A stretch of DNA of 64,000 nucleotides, taken from contig PAVS01000011.1 of the NCBI GenBank assembly GCA_002713145.1, positions 186,001 to 250,000 on the forward strand, in the 5' to 3' direction. Source of the DNA: Halobacteriovoraceae bacterium (GTDB lineage: Bacteria; Bdellovibrionota; Bacteriovoracia; Bacteriovoracales; Bacteriovoracaceae). Positions 16,924-26,687 of the stretch are shown here, in pieces. Positions within the stretch are counted from its first letter, which is position 1. Each line of letters opens with the position of its first letter. Both the position numbers and the translations under genes were made by a program. The notes under the pieces were generated by a model, which was not told where the DNA came from, did not search any database, and saw only the letters and a list, made by a program, of their open reading frames with translations.

Positions 16924-18434
16924 TTCTTGTAAATCTCAATGATTTTAAATCCAAATATGATGACAAATGGAAAGTGATAATTGGACCATATAATATCCAG
17001 GCTAATATTGTTATAAAAGTGAACGGTTAAAAACAACCCAATCGTTATAAAATTAGGCATTAGCTTGATTGAATAGTAAATGGTAGGAAAATAAAAAATA
17101 CTAAACAGTATGATTGAAATAATCCCTCCTGACAAAAGTATTGTCAGGAATGGTTGGTGAGGATAATCTGCTACAAAGTATTCGAATTTCTCCTTAACAA
17201 ATTTCTTATAAAACAAACGGTGGTAGTTAAAACCATCACCGAGAAATTTCTTTATTAAGTTACGAGAAGAGAAAAGTTCAAATGTGTATTTGAATTTTTC
17301 TATCCTGCCACCATCACTTGGTGAGAACCCTCCCTGATCAAAGTCTAGGTCCAGCTTGATTCTTGTCCTTTTTGGCCCCAACCCCTCAGGGATTCCTTTT
17401 AAATGTAGATTTCTAAAATATTCAAAATAATCATCACCTTCAAGGTATTCGAGACGCATCTTTTCAATATCAGCATTAGAAAATAAGATGGTGTAGTATC
17501 GATGTCTGGCTAAGGGTAGGTAATTTCTAGAGTAAACAAAATCAAAGCCGGCTTGAGTAAATAAATACTCCTTGGTTTTTCCACTAAATAGTTTTTGAAC
17601 ATTACTTGGAACATAAACCCATGCAATGATTAAAAAAATAGGAAGAAGAATATTTTTAAAAGCAATTCTCAGATCTTTTGATTGTATCAATACTTTTATT
17701 TGTAGCGATAAATAGTATAGGAAAAGAAAAGCGAGAACTAAAAATGCCCTGCGAGATGCAGTGAAGTAAATATTTAAGAGGATAATTCCAAACATAACTT
17801 TGGAAAAGTCTTTTCCTTGCTTTATCTGATACAGTATAGAAAATAAACCAGATATTATCCCAAGGGCATAAAAGTTATTTTCAACGGTTAGAGAAGATAA
17901 AAAGTACATCCATTCAGAGCCCATATTGTCAGTTTCAATAACAATCCCTTTAAAACATAAAAAGAGTCGAATAAGTGAGAAAATAGAGATCATAGCAACT
18001 GAAATGGCTGTATAACGAGTAAATTTATCTAAGAAGATCGACATGTTCTCGCGATTAATTTCAATAAAAAAGATAAGGGCAAAAGCGTGAAAGAAAATTG
18101 CTCTTCTTAGAGTACTGGTCACAAGAGGATTACTTCCATATTCAGGAAGTGAATGCACCAGAAATATTAATAGTAGTAGTATGTAGGACCCAAGATATAT
18201 TTTATTTGAAGAAAGCACTTGAACAAGTTTTCTTGTTACGTTCTTTAGTTGTTTGTGTCGAAAGAAAATAAAGAAGCCAAGTAAGGTAAGTATTAAGATT
18301 GGAGTCAGTGGGAAACCGTAAGGAACCGCCATACTAATGAAAAAAAACATGACAATAATGGCGAGTAGGTCGATTAAAAATAAGTCGTTCGCAATTAAAT
18401 CCTTTATTGGTTTCAAGGAATAAGTGTTAACCAT
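16884..18434 (-). CDS. Wzy-like O-antigen polymerase / ligase-family membrane protein
   Basis: This 516-residue protein has about ten to twelve hydrophobic segments and a long soluble loop (about residues 290-410) before the last helices, the topology of O-antigen polymerases and WaaL-type ligases. These proteins show little sequence conservation, so the call rests on topology and context. It would polymerise lipid-linked repeat units in the periplasm. It is transcribed opposite to the main operon, shares its start region with the wecB-wecC stop (8-base overlap), and its 3' end overlaps hisF tail to tail. A second protein of this kind is encoded at 41.5 kb. Confidence 0.7.
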   Translation of the reverse strand: MVNTYSLKPIKDLIANDLFLIDLLAIIVMFFFISMAVPYGFPLTPILILTLLGFFIFFRHKQLKNVTRKLVQVLSSNKIYLGSYILLLLIFLVHSLPEYGSNPLVTSTLRRAIFFHAFALIFFIEINRENMSIFLDKFTRYTAISVAMISIFSLIRLFLCFKGIVIETDNMGSEWMYFLSSLTVENNFYALGIISGLFSILYQIKQGKDFSKVMFGIILLNIYFTASRRAFLVLAFLFLYYLSLQIKVLIQSKDLRIAFKNILLPIFLIIAWVYVPSNVQKLFSGKTKEYLFTQAGFDFVYSRNYLPLARHRYYTILFSNADIEKMRLEYLEGDDYFEYFRNLHLKGIPEGLGPKRTRIKLDLDFDQGGFSPSDGGRIEKFKYTFELFSSRNLIKKFLGDGFNYHRLFYKKFVKEKFEYFVADYPHQPFLTILLSGGIISIILFSIFYFPTIYYSIKLMPNFITIGLFLTVHFYNNISLDIIWSNYHFPFVIIFGFKIIEIYKNQSRTSDFSSSVG

Positions 18435-20682
18435 GTGTATTTATAACTCGCGTTTTATTCGAAGATAAAGCCTTTTCATACAGGCTATGGTTCGTCGTAA
18501 TAACGAGAAGTTCTGCCCAATCTTGAATATCGTTTAATGAGTCCAACTCTGTTATCCAATGAGGAACATGGGGATCGTTGACTTTAACTTCATACCCATT
18601 ATTGATTAGCCCTTCGTAAACGTCTTTAGAGGGAGTTTCTCGGGTGTCATCCACATCTTTCTTGTAGGCCAGGCCTAGAAGACCGATTTTTGTTATATTA
18701 TTGGCTCGGCAATATTTATCGATAAGATTAACCCAATAGTGAGGTCTTTCATCATTGATTTTTCTTGCAATGGGAATGAGTTCTGCTTTATCAGTGTTTT
18801 CAATTAGAAACCATGGATCAATTGAGATGCAATGACCTCCGACTCCTGGACCAGGAGATAGGACATTTACCCTGGGGTGTTTATTTGCTAGAGCTATTGC
18901 TTCTGAAGTATTCACTTCTAAGTCTTTTAGAATAATATCAATCTCATTTGCTAGAGCAATATTTACATCTCGGTAAGTATTTTCAATTAACTTACAACAC
19001 TCCGCTGTTGTTGCATCTGTTTTAAATAAAGTTCCTTTAGAGAAACTAGCATAAAGCTTATAAGCTTTATCTGTCGCTTGAGGAGTGACTCCCCCTATGA
19101 TGCGGTCATTAATAATAAGTTCAGTGACGGTATTGCCTGGAATCGCTCGTTCTGGACAATGTGCTAGTAGAATATTTTTCTTCGTTTTACTTTTGATATA
19201 TTGATCGACCTCTCTACAAGTATTGGGTTTGATGGTGGATTCAATGATTATGAGGTTATCGTCTTCTACGAAATCTAGAACGGAATCAATTGCACTATAT
19301 ACATAAGTCAGGTCACATTTTTTATCTTTATGAGGAGTGGGGACTGAAATTAAGAATGTGTCTGCTTTTACTGGGCTTGTTTGTGCTGTGAACTCAGTGT
19401 TTAAAGCTTTGGTAAGAAGTTCTGGCATCCCATCTTCATCAAAAGGAGATATATTTTCTTGAATTAACTTGATCTTTTCAGGGTTTATATCAACGCCTGT
19501 TACTTTATTACCCGAGTTGGCCAAAAGGCATGCCATGGGAAGCCCCATATAACCCAATCCTATGACACAAACATTTGAAGTATTTATTTTTTTTGTTCTT
19601 GCACCGTAAAAGTCCTCATTTACGATTTGAAGAATTTTATTTGAAGTAGTTCCATCGCCAAATGGATTTTCCCAAGAGCTATTTTCTCTGGAGATGGCTT
19701 CTTGAAAGTATTTAAGTAGCTTAGCTTTATTTCTTCCAACTAAAACATTCGCGCCAACATCTATCGTTTCAGGACGCTCAGTGTTCTCTCTTAGCGTGAT
19801 ACACGGTGTGCCCAGTATGCAGGATTCCTCTTGTAATCCACCAGAGTCAGTAAGAACGACTTTGGCATTTTTTTGTAACATTAGAAAATCAAGATAGCCC
19901 GTGGGTGGGATTGTGGTGATGTTTTCATGCAGTTTAATTTCAAAGTTTTCAACTTGTTTTTGTGCTCTTGGGTGAATCGGCCAAACGACCTTGTAGTCTT
20001 TGGCAATTTCAGCGATACAGTCGGTGAGTTCAACTAGTGCATTTTTGTCGTCCACATTGGAGGATCTATGCGCTGTAAATAAAACATATTCTTGAGAAGC
20101 GAGATTGTTTTCACTGAGAATCGTACTTTTATCTTTAGCAATTTCAAGGTTCGCGTAAACCGCATCTACAATGGTGTTACCGACAATATGAATTTTCTCT
20201 GGTGAGATAGACTCATTGGTAAGAATTCCCTGTTGTTTGGATGTTACTGCAAAAAGAAAGCTAGATAAGTGATCAGTAACGACTCGGTTGGTTTCTTCTG
20301 GCATCTTACGATCGTAAGATCTAAGTCCTGCTTCAATATGACCAACTTTGATATCAAGCTTAGCAGCGGCCATGGCACCAGCCAAAACAGTGTTTGTATC
20401 GCCCTGCACAAGAACATAATCAGGGGCTTCTTCTTCCAAAACAGGTTCAATTTTAATGAGGATATTTCCTGTCTGATTTGAGTGTTTTCCAGACCCTACA
20501 TTTAGATTGTATTTAGGTCTTGGGAGATTTAGCTCGTTGAAGAATACTTCATCCATCTCTGGGGAGTAGTGTTGGTTAGAGTGAATAATAAAAAAATCAA
20601 TACATTCCTTTTCAAGTAATGTGACTAGGGGCGAAATCTTAATGATTTCAGGCCTAGTTCCAACAATTAAACATATTTTCAT
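18427..20682 (-). CDS. wecB-wecC: Fused UDP-GlcNAc 2-epimerase / UDP-ManNAc dehydrogenase (WecB-WecC fusion)
   Basis: One 751-residue frame holds two complete enzymes. Residues 1-360 are a non-hydrolysing UDP-GlcNAc 2-epimerase with the usual key residues: Asp95 in VQGDTNT, Glu117 in GHIEAGLRS, Glu in PEETNR and His205 in FTAHRSSN. Residues 368-751 are a UDP-ManNAc 6-dehydrogenase with the Rossmann motif GLGYMG and catalytic Cys in GGHCISIDP. Together they would convert UDP-GlcNAc to UDP-ManNAcA in two steps with NAD. The linker is short (about 361-367) and no stop or frameshift separates the halves. In most bacteria these are two adjacent genes, so the fusion is uncommon. The product could be the uronic acid amidated by one of the AsnB-like enzymes. 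Confidence 0.92.
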   Translation of the reverse strand: MKICLIVGTRPEIIKISPLVTLLEKECIDFFIIHSNQHYSPEMDEVFFNELNLPRPKYNLNVGSGKHSNQTGNILIKIEPVLEEEAPDYVLVQGDTNTVLAGAMAAAKLDIKVGHIEAGLRSYDRKMPEETNRVVTDHLSSFLFAVTSKQQGILTNESISPEKIHIVGNTIVDAVYANLEIAKDKSTILSENNLASQEYVLFTAHRSSNVDDKNALVELTDCIAEIAKDYKVVWPIHPRAQKQVENFEIKLHENITTIPPTGYLDFLMLQKNAKVVLTDSGGLQEESCILGTPCITLRENTERPETIDVGANVLVGRNKAKLLKYFQEAISRENSSWENPFGDGTTSNKILQIVNEDFYGARTKKINTSNVCVIGLGYMGLPMACLLANSGNKVTGVDINPEKIKLIQENISPFDEDGMPELLTKALNTEFTAQTSPVKADTFLISVPTPHKDKKCDLTYVYSAIDSVLDFVEDDNLIIIESTIKPNTCREVDQYIKSKTKKNILLAHCPERAIPGNTVTELIINDRIIGGVTPQATDKAYKLYASFSKGTLFKTDATTAECCKLIENTYRDVNIALANEIDIILKDLEVNTSEAIALANKHPRVNVLSPGPGVGGHCISIDPWFLIENTDKAELIPIARKINDERPHYWVNLIDKYCRANNITKIGLLGLAYKKDVDDTRETPSKDVYEGLINNGYEVKVNDPHVPHWITELDSLNDIQDWAELLVITTNHSLYEKALSSNKTRVINTHG

Positions 20683-20775
20683 TAAACATTCCCGTTACAT
20701 ATGATAGAAAGCTACGCTAATACTATTAAACAATTGATATAACTTCACTCTGAAATAGCAAATTGGAGTCTTTTT
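20683..20775. promoter_or_regulatory. Divergent intergenic region between wecB-wecC and the MDR/Gfo fusion gene
   Basis: These 93 bases separate two divergent genes and should hold both promoters. AT-rich boxes are present, for example TATAAC near the middle on the plus strand and TATCAT on the minus strand, but neither has a well-spaced -35, so I do not assign exact promoters. The plus-strand gene has TTGGAG eight bases before its GTG start, and the minus-strand gene has GGGA before its ATG. Confidence 0.4.
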
Positions 20776-22890
20776 GTGAAACAAATTATTCAGGATTTAA
20801 ATTCTGGGGAGACCATTTTAGAAGAAATCCCAGTTCCAATCGAAAAAGATGGATATGTATTGATAAAGACTACGCGTTCCTTAGTATCATTGGGAACAGA
20901 GCGAAGTCTTGTTGAGTTTGGTAAAGCCGGCTTAGTAGCAAAAGCAAAACAACAACCAGAAAAAGTTAAAATGGTTTTAGATAAATTTAAATCTGATGGA
21001 ATCGTTCCTACTTTAGAGGCAGTATTTAATAAATTAAATCAACCGCTTCCCCTGGGGTATTGTAATGTTGGAAAGGTTGTTGCTATAGGTAATGGGGTTG
21101 AGGGCTTTAAAATTGGTGACCGTGTTATTTCTAATGGTGCTCATGCTGAGTACGTTAATATTCCTAAAAATTTAGTTGCTAAAATTCCTGATGATGTAAG
21201 TGACGATGAAGCAGCCTTTACTGTAATCGGTTCAATTGGATTACAAGGAGTAAGGCTAATCGCACCTACTTTTGGTGAGACAATAGTAGTTGTTGGATTG
21301 GGTCTAATTGGCTTATTAACGGCTCAAATACTTAAGGCCAATGGATGTAATGTTATTGGAATTGATTTTGATGATAGTAAGCTCGAGTTAGCGAAGACTT
21401 TTGGATTGGATGTGATAAATCCATCCAATGGAGTTGACCAAGTTAAGTACGTAGAACAGCTCACAGGGGGAATTGGAGCGGATGGAGTCATCATTACGGC
21501 TTCAACCAGCAGTGATGAAGTGATTTCAAATTCAGCTAGAATGTGCCGCAAAAGAGGTCGTGTTGTTCTAGTAGGTGTTATTGGTTTAAATATTTCAAGA
21601 GCAGATTTTTATGAGAAAGAAATTAATTTTCAAGTTTCCTGTTCTTATGGACCGGGTAGGTATGATGAGAATTATGAGCAACTTGGAAATGATTATCCAA
21701 TTGGCTTTGTACGCTGGACTCAAAAAAGAAATTTCGAGTCAATTTTAAATGCAATTGAAAACAAGTCATTACAGGTTCAACCACTTATTACACAAATTGT
21801 AGATTTAGAAAACTATAATGAGATTTATGGAGATATAGGTAAAAGTAAAGCAATTGCTTCTATTCTTAAGTATTCTAATGATGAGACTCTAATTAGAACA
21901 GTAAAGGTTGTAGATCATAAGCAAGAGCCAACTAATGGAACAATTGGTGTGATTGGAGCTGGAAACTTTACTAATGCAACATTCCTTCCAATAGTAAAAA
22001 ATTTGGGATTAAACATTAAATACATTGCAAGTAGTGGAGGCCTATCAGCAAAAGTGTTGGCCAAAAAGTCCAATATTGTTAACGCCACATCTGACTATCA
22101 AGAAATACTTAAGGATCCTGACGTAGACCTTGTCGTTATAACGACTAGACATAATATGCACTTTAAAATGGTGATTGACTCTATAAAGGCAAATAAGCAG
22201 GTATTTGTTGAAAAACCTTTATGCCTTAATAAAGACGAGCTTGATGAGATATCTAGACTGAACCTTGAGACAGAAAAAAATATTGTTGTGGGATTTAATC
22301 GTCGTTTTGCCCCTATGGCCATGAAAATGAGAGATTTGATAGGGAATGCACCTGCCAATATTGTTGCTACGATGAATGCAGGAGAAATTCCAACGAGCTC
22401 TTGGGTTCAGAGTATGGAAGAAGGTGGGGGAAGAATTATTGGAGAAGGATGTCATTTTATCGATCTGTGTTCTTACCTCGCTAATAGCAAAGTTATCTCG
22501 GTTTGTGCGAATACCTTAGGGCTCAACCCACAAGAAAATTGCGATAATGTAAGTATAATGCTTAAGTTTGAAAATGGTTCTAACGCTGTAATTAACTACT
22601 TTTCTAATGGTTCAAAGAGTTACTCTAAGGAGAGAGTTGAAGTTTATTCACTAGGAAAAACCCTGGTAATGGATAACTGGAGAACATTGAAAGGTTATGG
22701 TTATAAAAACTTTAGTTCTTTATCCAATAAGCAAGACAAAGGGCATCGTAGACAATTTCAATTAATGGCTGAACTTTTGCTTAAAGGCGGTCAGGCATTA
22801 ATTCCATTTGATTCGATCAGAAATACAACTCTTGCTAGTTTTGCCGCTGTTGAGTCATTTAAAAATGGCAACTGGGTTAATGTAGAGTAG
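20776..22890 (+). CDS. Bi-domain oxidoreductase: zinc-type MDR dehydrogenase fused to Gfo/Idh/MocA dehydrogenase
   Basis: The 704-residue protein has an N-terminal medium-chain dehydrogenase (residues 1-345; nucleotide-binding GLGLIGLLTAQ, then GVIGLNISRADFYEKEINF). It is joined to a Gfo/Idh/MocA-type oxidoreductase (from about residue 378, GVIGAGNFTNA, with the typical EKPLCL at the active-site side). Such two-domain proteins occur in polysaccharide clusters, usually next to heparinase-like genes as here. The substrate is unknown. A nucleotide sugar or sugar-acid redox step is likely. It starts with GTG after TTGGAG, and the heparinase-like ATG directly follows its stop. Confidence 0.8.
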   Translation: MKQIIQDLNSGETILEEIPVPIEKDGYVLIKTTRSLVSLGTERSLVEFGKAGLVAKAKQQPEKVKMVLDKFKSDGIVPTLEAVFNKLNQPLPLGYCNVGKVVAIGNGVEGFKIGDRVISNGAHAEYVNIPKNLVAKIPDDVSDDEAAFTVIGSIGLQGVRLIAPTFGETIVVVGLGLIGLLTAQILKANGCNVIGIDFDDSKLELAKTFGLDVINPSNGVDQVKYVEQLTGGIGADGVIITASTSSDEVISNSARMCRKRGRVVLVGVIGLNISRADFYEKEINFQVSCSYGPGRYDENYEQLGNDYPIGFVRWTQKRNFESILNAIENKSLQVQPLITQIVDLENYNEIYGDIGKSKAIASILKYSNDETLIRTVKVVDHKQEPTNGTIGVIGAGNFTNATFLPIVKNLGLNIKYIASSGGLSAKVLAKKSNIVNATSDYQEILKDPDVDLVVITTRHNMHFKMVIDSIKANKQVFVEKPLCLNKDELDEISRLNLETEKNIVVGFNRRFAPMAMKMRDLIGNAPANIVATMNAGEIPTSSWVQSMEEGGGRIIGEGCHFIDLCSYLANSKVISVCANTLGLNPQENCDNVSIMLKFENGSNAVINYFSNGSKSYSKERVEVYSLGKTLVMDNWRTLKGYGYKNFSSLSNKQDKGHRRQFQLMAELLLKGGQALIPFDSIRNTTLASFAAVESFKNGNWVNVE

Positions 22891-24750
22891 ATGGCTTCTT
22901 ACTTAAGACTCTTTAATTATTTTTCTTACATGGGAATCCGCTGGTTCTTATTTAGGGTCAAGTATGAGCTATTGAAAAAGACTCCTTATTTTGACTTCAA
23001 AAATCAAACAGTATTAAAAAAGTGCTCTACTTTAAACTCCTTGGCATTGCCCAGACAAAATATTTTAAACTCTAACTTTAAGACAAAAGATGATTCGGTT
23101 GATTTAGCCGATGATGCCCTCAAGGGAAAAATTAGAGCTTTTTCTAGTGAGCAATTAGATTACTCCACATCAATGGGGAGAATTAATTGGCATTATAATC
23201 CGATTGAGAAAAAGGAATCTCCTTCCAATATTGCCTGGAATGACCTTTCCGACTTTGGGGGCTATGGTGATATAAAACTTATATGGGAGGCGAGTCGGTT
23301 CCCTCAAGTTTATGCTTTTATAAATGCCTACTCTCTAACTGGAGATGAAAAATATGCTCGAGGATGTATTGAGCAGATTTGTGATTGGTGTGAAAATAAT
23401 GTTTACCCTAATGGAGTTAATTACAAATGTGGTCAAGAGATATCATTTCGCTTGTTTTCCTGGTTTATTGCTCTCGATTACTTTAAGAGTTCTATTCGAG
23501 ATGAAGAAAAAAAAATAATACTTAATAATATCGAAATATCTCTACTTCGAATTGATTTGAATATAGATTTTGCTGTGAAGTCAGTTAAGAATAATCATTC
23601 TATTAGTGAAGCCGCAGGTTTGTTTGTTGGGGGATTATTGTTTCCAGAGCTTTCAGAGTCTCAGTCCTTTATTAGTAAAGGCCATCGTTATTTAAAACAA
23701 GAGGTCGGATATCAAGTGTATGGTGATGGATCTTATATTCAGCACTCGTTTATTTATCAACGCTTAGCTCTTGATGTTCTTTCATTTGTCATTCATATAA
23801 GTCGAGTATGCCAATTCGAGTTAGCAAGTGAGATTATTCAGTCCCATAAAAAGATGATTGTCTTCTTGAACTCATTCGTTCAAAAAAATGGTTTTCTTCC
23901 CAATTATGGAGCAAACGATGGAGCTAATTTATTTCCAATAAGTAGCTCTGCTCACTATAGAGACTTTAGAGAGAGCTTAAATTTTGCGAGTGCTGTGAAC
24001 ATGAACGTTTTTCTTTTCCCTTGTCAGCAAATATTGGCAAATCTTTTTGGTTACGCTGAACTTCCATTGAAAGAAATTGGAAAAAAGAACTCATTTGATG
24101 ATGGTGGCTATTATATTCTTAGAAATGATAATTTTTTTGTTTTTACCAGGTGTCATTCGTTTCTTGATCGGCCAGGTCATTCAGATATGCTACACGTTGA
24201 TATTTGGAAAAATGGTGAAAACATTTTCTGTGACTCAGGAACGTATTCGTACAATGGTGATAAAAAAATCATGAAAAATTTAAAGGGGGTTCATGGGCAT
24301 AACACTTTAAGTATAAATAAAGATGATCAGATGACACAGGCTGGACAATTTGGTTGGTCTGATTGGACTAAGTCAAAAGTCCTTAATAGTAGTGAGAAAT
24401 ATTTTGAAGGAGTGCACTACGGCTATTTCAAAAGATATGGTGTTAAGCATAGAAGGTCTATAGAGCTATCCGATAATAAGATAACAATTAAAGATAGCCT
24501 CGAAGGGCAATATATGAATGCTCTCGTTGATGTTTCATGGATAACTCCTCTAAAGGTTAAAGAAGTTGATACTCATAACTTTGAAGTGGGAGAGGCTACT
24601 CTATATTCAAATTTTCCAGGTAATCTTGGTGAAGTAAAGGTGTCCCTGTTTTATAATTCGGTAGAGTCGGCCAACAAAATTAGTTTTAAGACGAATGAAC
24701 TCGATGGTAAGGAGATAATTACCATCATTAAATTCCAGGAAAATGAATGA
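22891..24750 (+). CDS. Heparinase II/III-like polysaccharide lyase
   Basis: This 619-residue protein has an alpha-helical toroid N-terminal region (about 80-370, with YARGCIEQICDWCENN and the NNHSISEAAG loop) and a beta-sandwich heparinase II/III domain (FLDRPGHSDMLHVDIW, DSGTYSYNG, HNTLSIN). The Asn-His in NNHS and the His in RPGHSD are the kind of residues the family uses for beta-elimination of uronic acid polymers. There is no obvious signal peptide, so export is unclear. Homologues sit in capsule and O-antigen loci, where they may edit or release polymer. There is no gap before it, and the next gene overlaps by four bases (ATGA). Confidence 0.8.
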   Translation: MASYLRLFNYFSYMGIRWFLFRVKYELLKKTPYFDFKNQTVLKKCSTLNSLALPRQNILNSNFKTKDDSVDLADDALKGKIRAFSSEQLDYSTSMGRINWHYNPIEKKESPSNIAWNDLSDFGGYGDIKLIWEASRFPQVYAFINAYSLTGDEKYARGCIEQICDWCENNVYPNGVNYKCGQEISFRLFSWFIALDYFKSSIRDEEKKIILNNIEISLLRIDLNIDFAVKSVKNNHSISEAAGLFVGGLLFPELSESQSFISKGHRYLKQEVGYQVYGDGSYIQHSFIYQRLALDVLSFVIHISRVCQFELASEIIQSHKKMIVFLNSFVQKNGFLPNYGANDGANLFPISSSAHYRDFRESLNFASAVNMNVFLFPCQQILANLFGYAELPLKEIGKKNSFDDGGYYILRNDNFFVFTRCHSFLDRPGHSDMLHVDIWKNGENIFCDSGTYSYNGDKKIMKNLKGVHGHNTLSINKDDQMTQAGQFGWSDWTKSKVLNSSEKYFEGVHYGYFKRYGVKHRRSIELSDNKITIKDSLEGQYMNALVDVSWITPLKVKEVDTHNFEVGEATLYSNFPGNLGEVKVSLFYNSVESANKISFKTNELDGKEIITIIKFQENE

Positions 24751-25982
24751 GAATATTATACTTTCACCAACATTTCTCAACACCTGCTGGAGCTTCTGGA
24801 ACTCGTAGCTATGAGTTTGCAAGAAAGCTTATTAGAGCTGGGCATGAGGTCACCATGGTATGTGGCTCAACGGCTTTAGCGAATCGAGGGATTAGTGGCG
24901 AATTTCACAAGGGAGTCAGAATAGGAATCGTTGATGAAATAAAAGTGGTTGAAATTAAACTTGAATATTCAAATGCTCTCAGTCTATTTAAGAGAAGTAT
25001 TATTTTTCTTCGTTTTGCATTTCGAAGTATTGTTATTGCATTTAAAACTGATTATGACATTCTATTTGCAACCTCAACCCCTTTAACCATTTCTATTCCA
25101 GGAATCTGCATGAGGGTTTTAAAACCTTGGAAAAAATTTGTTTTTGAAGTAAGAGATCTTTGGCCAGAATTACCTAGGGCCATGGGAGTTATTACAAACC
25201 CAGTCATTCTATTTTTAATGGCAGTCTTAGAAAAAACCTCTTATCTGAGTATGCATGCCGGAGTTGCTCTGTCTCCAGGGATCAAAAAAGGTATGATGGG
25301 AAGTTTTTCGAAAAATAAAAGAATAGAACTTGTTCCAAATGGAAGTGATTTAAATATTTTTACTCCTGGGTCAATAGAGCAAAAAGATAAAAAGGAAAAT
25401 TTAATTAAACTCTCGGAGCAAATTAAAGCGGGGGACTTTGTCGCGGTGTTTACTGGGGCTCATGGAATGGCCAACGGATTAGACGCTGTACTAGACTCAG
25501 CGAAATTACTACTGGAGCATGAAAAGATTAAGCTGGTTTTTATTGGAGATGGAAAGCTTAAAAAGTCACTTATGGAAAGAGCTTCGAATGAGGAACTAAC
25601 CAATTGTATTTTCTTAAACCCAGTGCCAAAGCTAGAGCTAGCAAAATTGATGCAGGAGGTCGATCTTGGTATGATGGTTTTGGATAATATCCCAGCATTT
25701 TATTATGGAACATCTCCAAATAAATTTTTTGATTATATCTCGGCTGGTTTACCAATATTGAATAACTACCCCGGATGGATTGCTGATATGATAAGTGAAG
25801 ATGAATGTGGTATTGCAGTGAAGCCAAATGATTTAGAGGGCTTCTCGCAAGCTATTATTAGACTTTCTTCAGATCGTAAGTTAGTTCAAATGTATGGCCA
25901 AAATGCTAGAAATTTGGCTCAAAGAGATTTTGATCGGGACAAACTATCTGATAAGGTTGTGAACTTATTAGAAAGTTTATAG
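24747..25982 (+). CDS. Glycosyltransferase family 4 (WbuB-like)
   Basis: This 411-residue GT-B enzyme opens with RILYFHQHFSTPAGASGTRS, a hallmark of the WbuB-like branch that often transfers N-acetylfucosamine-type amino sugars. FVFEVRDLWPELP is the internal signature of the same group, and PNKFFDYISAGLPIL marks the donor site. It immediately precedes a PglC-like initiating transferase, so it may add the second sugar of the repeat unit. Overlap with the lyase gene is four bases. Confidence 0.82.
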   Translation: MRILYFHQHFSTPAGASGTRSYEFARKLIRAGHEVTMVCGSTALANRGISGEFHKGVRIGIVDEIKVVEIKLEYSNALSLFKRSIIFLRFAFRSIVIAFKTDYDILFATSTPLTISIPGICMRVLKPWKKFVFEVRDLWPELPRAMGVITNPVILFLMAVLEKTSYLSMHAGVALSPGIKKGMMGSFSKNKRIELVPNGSDLNIFTPGSIEQKDKKENLIKLSEQIKAGDFVAVFTGAHGMANGLDAVLDSAKLLLEHEKIKLVFIGDGKLKKSLMERASNEELTNCIFLNPVPKLELAKLMQEVDLGMMVLDNIPAFYYGTSPNKFFDYISAGLPILNNYPGWIADMISEDECGIAVKPNDLEGFSQAIIRLSSDRKLVQMYGQNARNLAQRDFDRDKLSDKVVNLLESL

Positions 25983-25997
25983 TAACAGGTAATTTGA

Positions 25998-26618
25998 ATG
26001 AGTACTAAGAAACATATTCAATACTTTTTTAAAAGATCTTTTGATTATCTTTTCTCACTCACTTTGTTACTTATGCTCTCCCCGCTATTTTTACTTCTAA
26101 TGCTATTACTTCGCATTTCCATCGGCCAAAATGTCTTTTTTATTCAGGAGAGACCTGGGCGTAACGGTAATATTTTTAAAATAAAAAAGTTTAGAACCAT
26201 GAATAATAAAAAAGATGAAAATGGTGAACTACTTCCGGATGGTGAACGTTTAACAAAGGTTGGGGGAATTATTAGAAAGTTAAGCCTTGATGAAATTCCT
26301 CAGTTACTGAATGTATTCAAGGGGGAAATGAGTTTTGTTGGACCTAGACCCTTACTTAAACAATATATGCCGCTTTACAGTGATCGACAGCGAAAAAGGC
26401 ACGATGTTTTACCAGGGATAACAGGTTGGGCTCAGGTAAATGGAAGAAATTCAATTTCCTGGAAGGAAAAATTTGAATATGATGTTTGGTATGTAGAAAA
26501 CTGGAGCTTACTACTAGACTTCAAAATACTGTTATTAACCATAGAAAAAGTATTTAAGCGCCAAGGAGTATCCCAGGAGGGAAATGCGACAATGGAAGCT
26601 TTTACTGGTAATAACTAA
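25998..26618 (+). CDS. PglC-like phosphoglycosyltransferase (initiating sugar transferase)
   Basis: This 206-residue monotopic enzyme transfers a sugar-1-phosphate from UDP-sugar to undecaprenyl phosphate. It has one N-terminal membrane hairpin (about residues 14-40) and the catalytic Glu region [13 protein letters not shown] and the C-terminal [16 protein letters not shown] follow, the latter shared with PglC/WecP-type enzymes that use bacillosamine-like diamino or amino sugars. Its AGGTAA ribosome-binding site is well placed. It is the last gene of the plus-strand block, and a bidirectional terminator follows. The PglD-, PglE- and PglF-like genes at 31.1, 32.4 and 33.8 kb fit as suppliers of its substrate. 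Confidence 0.85.
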   Translation: MSTKKHIQYFFKRSFDYLFSLTLLLMLSPLFLLLMLLLRISIGQNVFFIQERPGRNGNIFKIKKFRTMNNKKDENGELLPDGERLTKVGGIIRKLSLDEIPQLLNVFKGEMSFVGPRPLLKQYMPLYSDRQRKRHDVLPGITGWAQVNGRNSISWKEKFEYDVWYVENWSLLLDFKILLLTIEKVFKRQGVSQEGNATMEAFTGNN

Positions 26619-26640
26619 TAGGATTGACTATGAGCTTTAA

Positions 26641-26687
26641 AATAAAAAAAAAGCAAGCTCTCCCTCTTAAAACTTGTTTATTTTTTT
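26641..26687. terminator. Bidirectional terminator between convergent operons
   Basis: An A-run (26641-26652) is followed by AAGCAAG (26651-26657), a 15-base loop and CTTGTTT (26673-26679), then a T-run to 26687. The stem has seven pairs including one G-U, and the A/T runs on both flanks would allow termination in both directions. It overlaps the last codons of the acyl ligase gene on the minus strand. Confidence 0.5.

Noticed and set aside
18427-20682. Two separate wecB and wecC genes with a missed stop
   Set aside because: The frame is continuous through the linker and both halves keep all motifs, so a true fusion is simpler.
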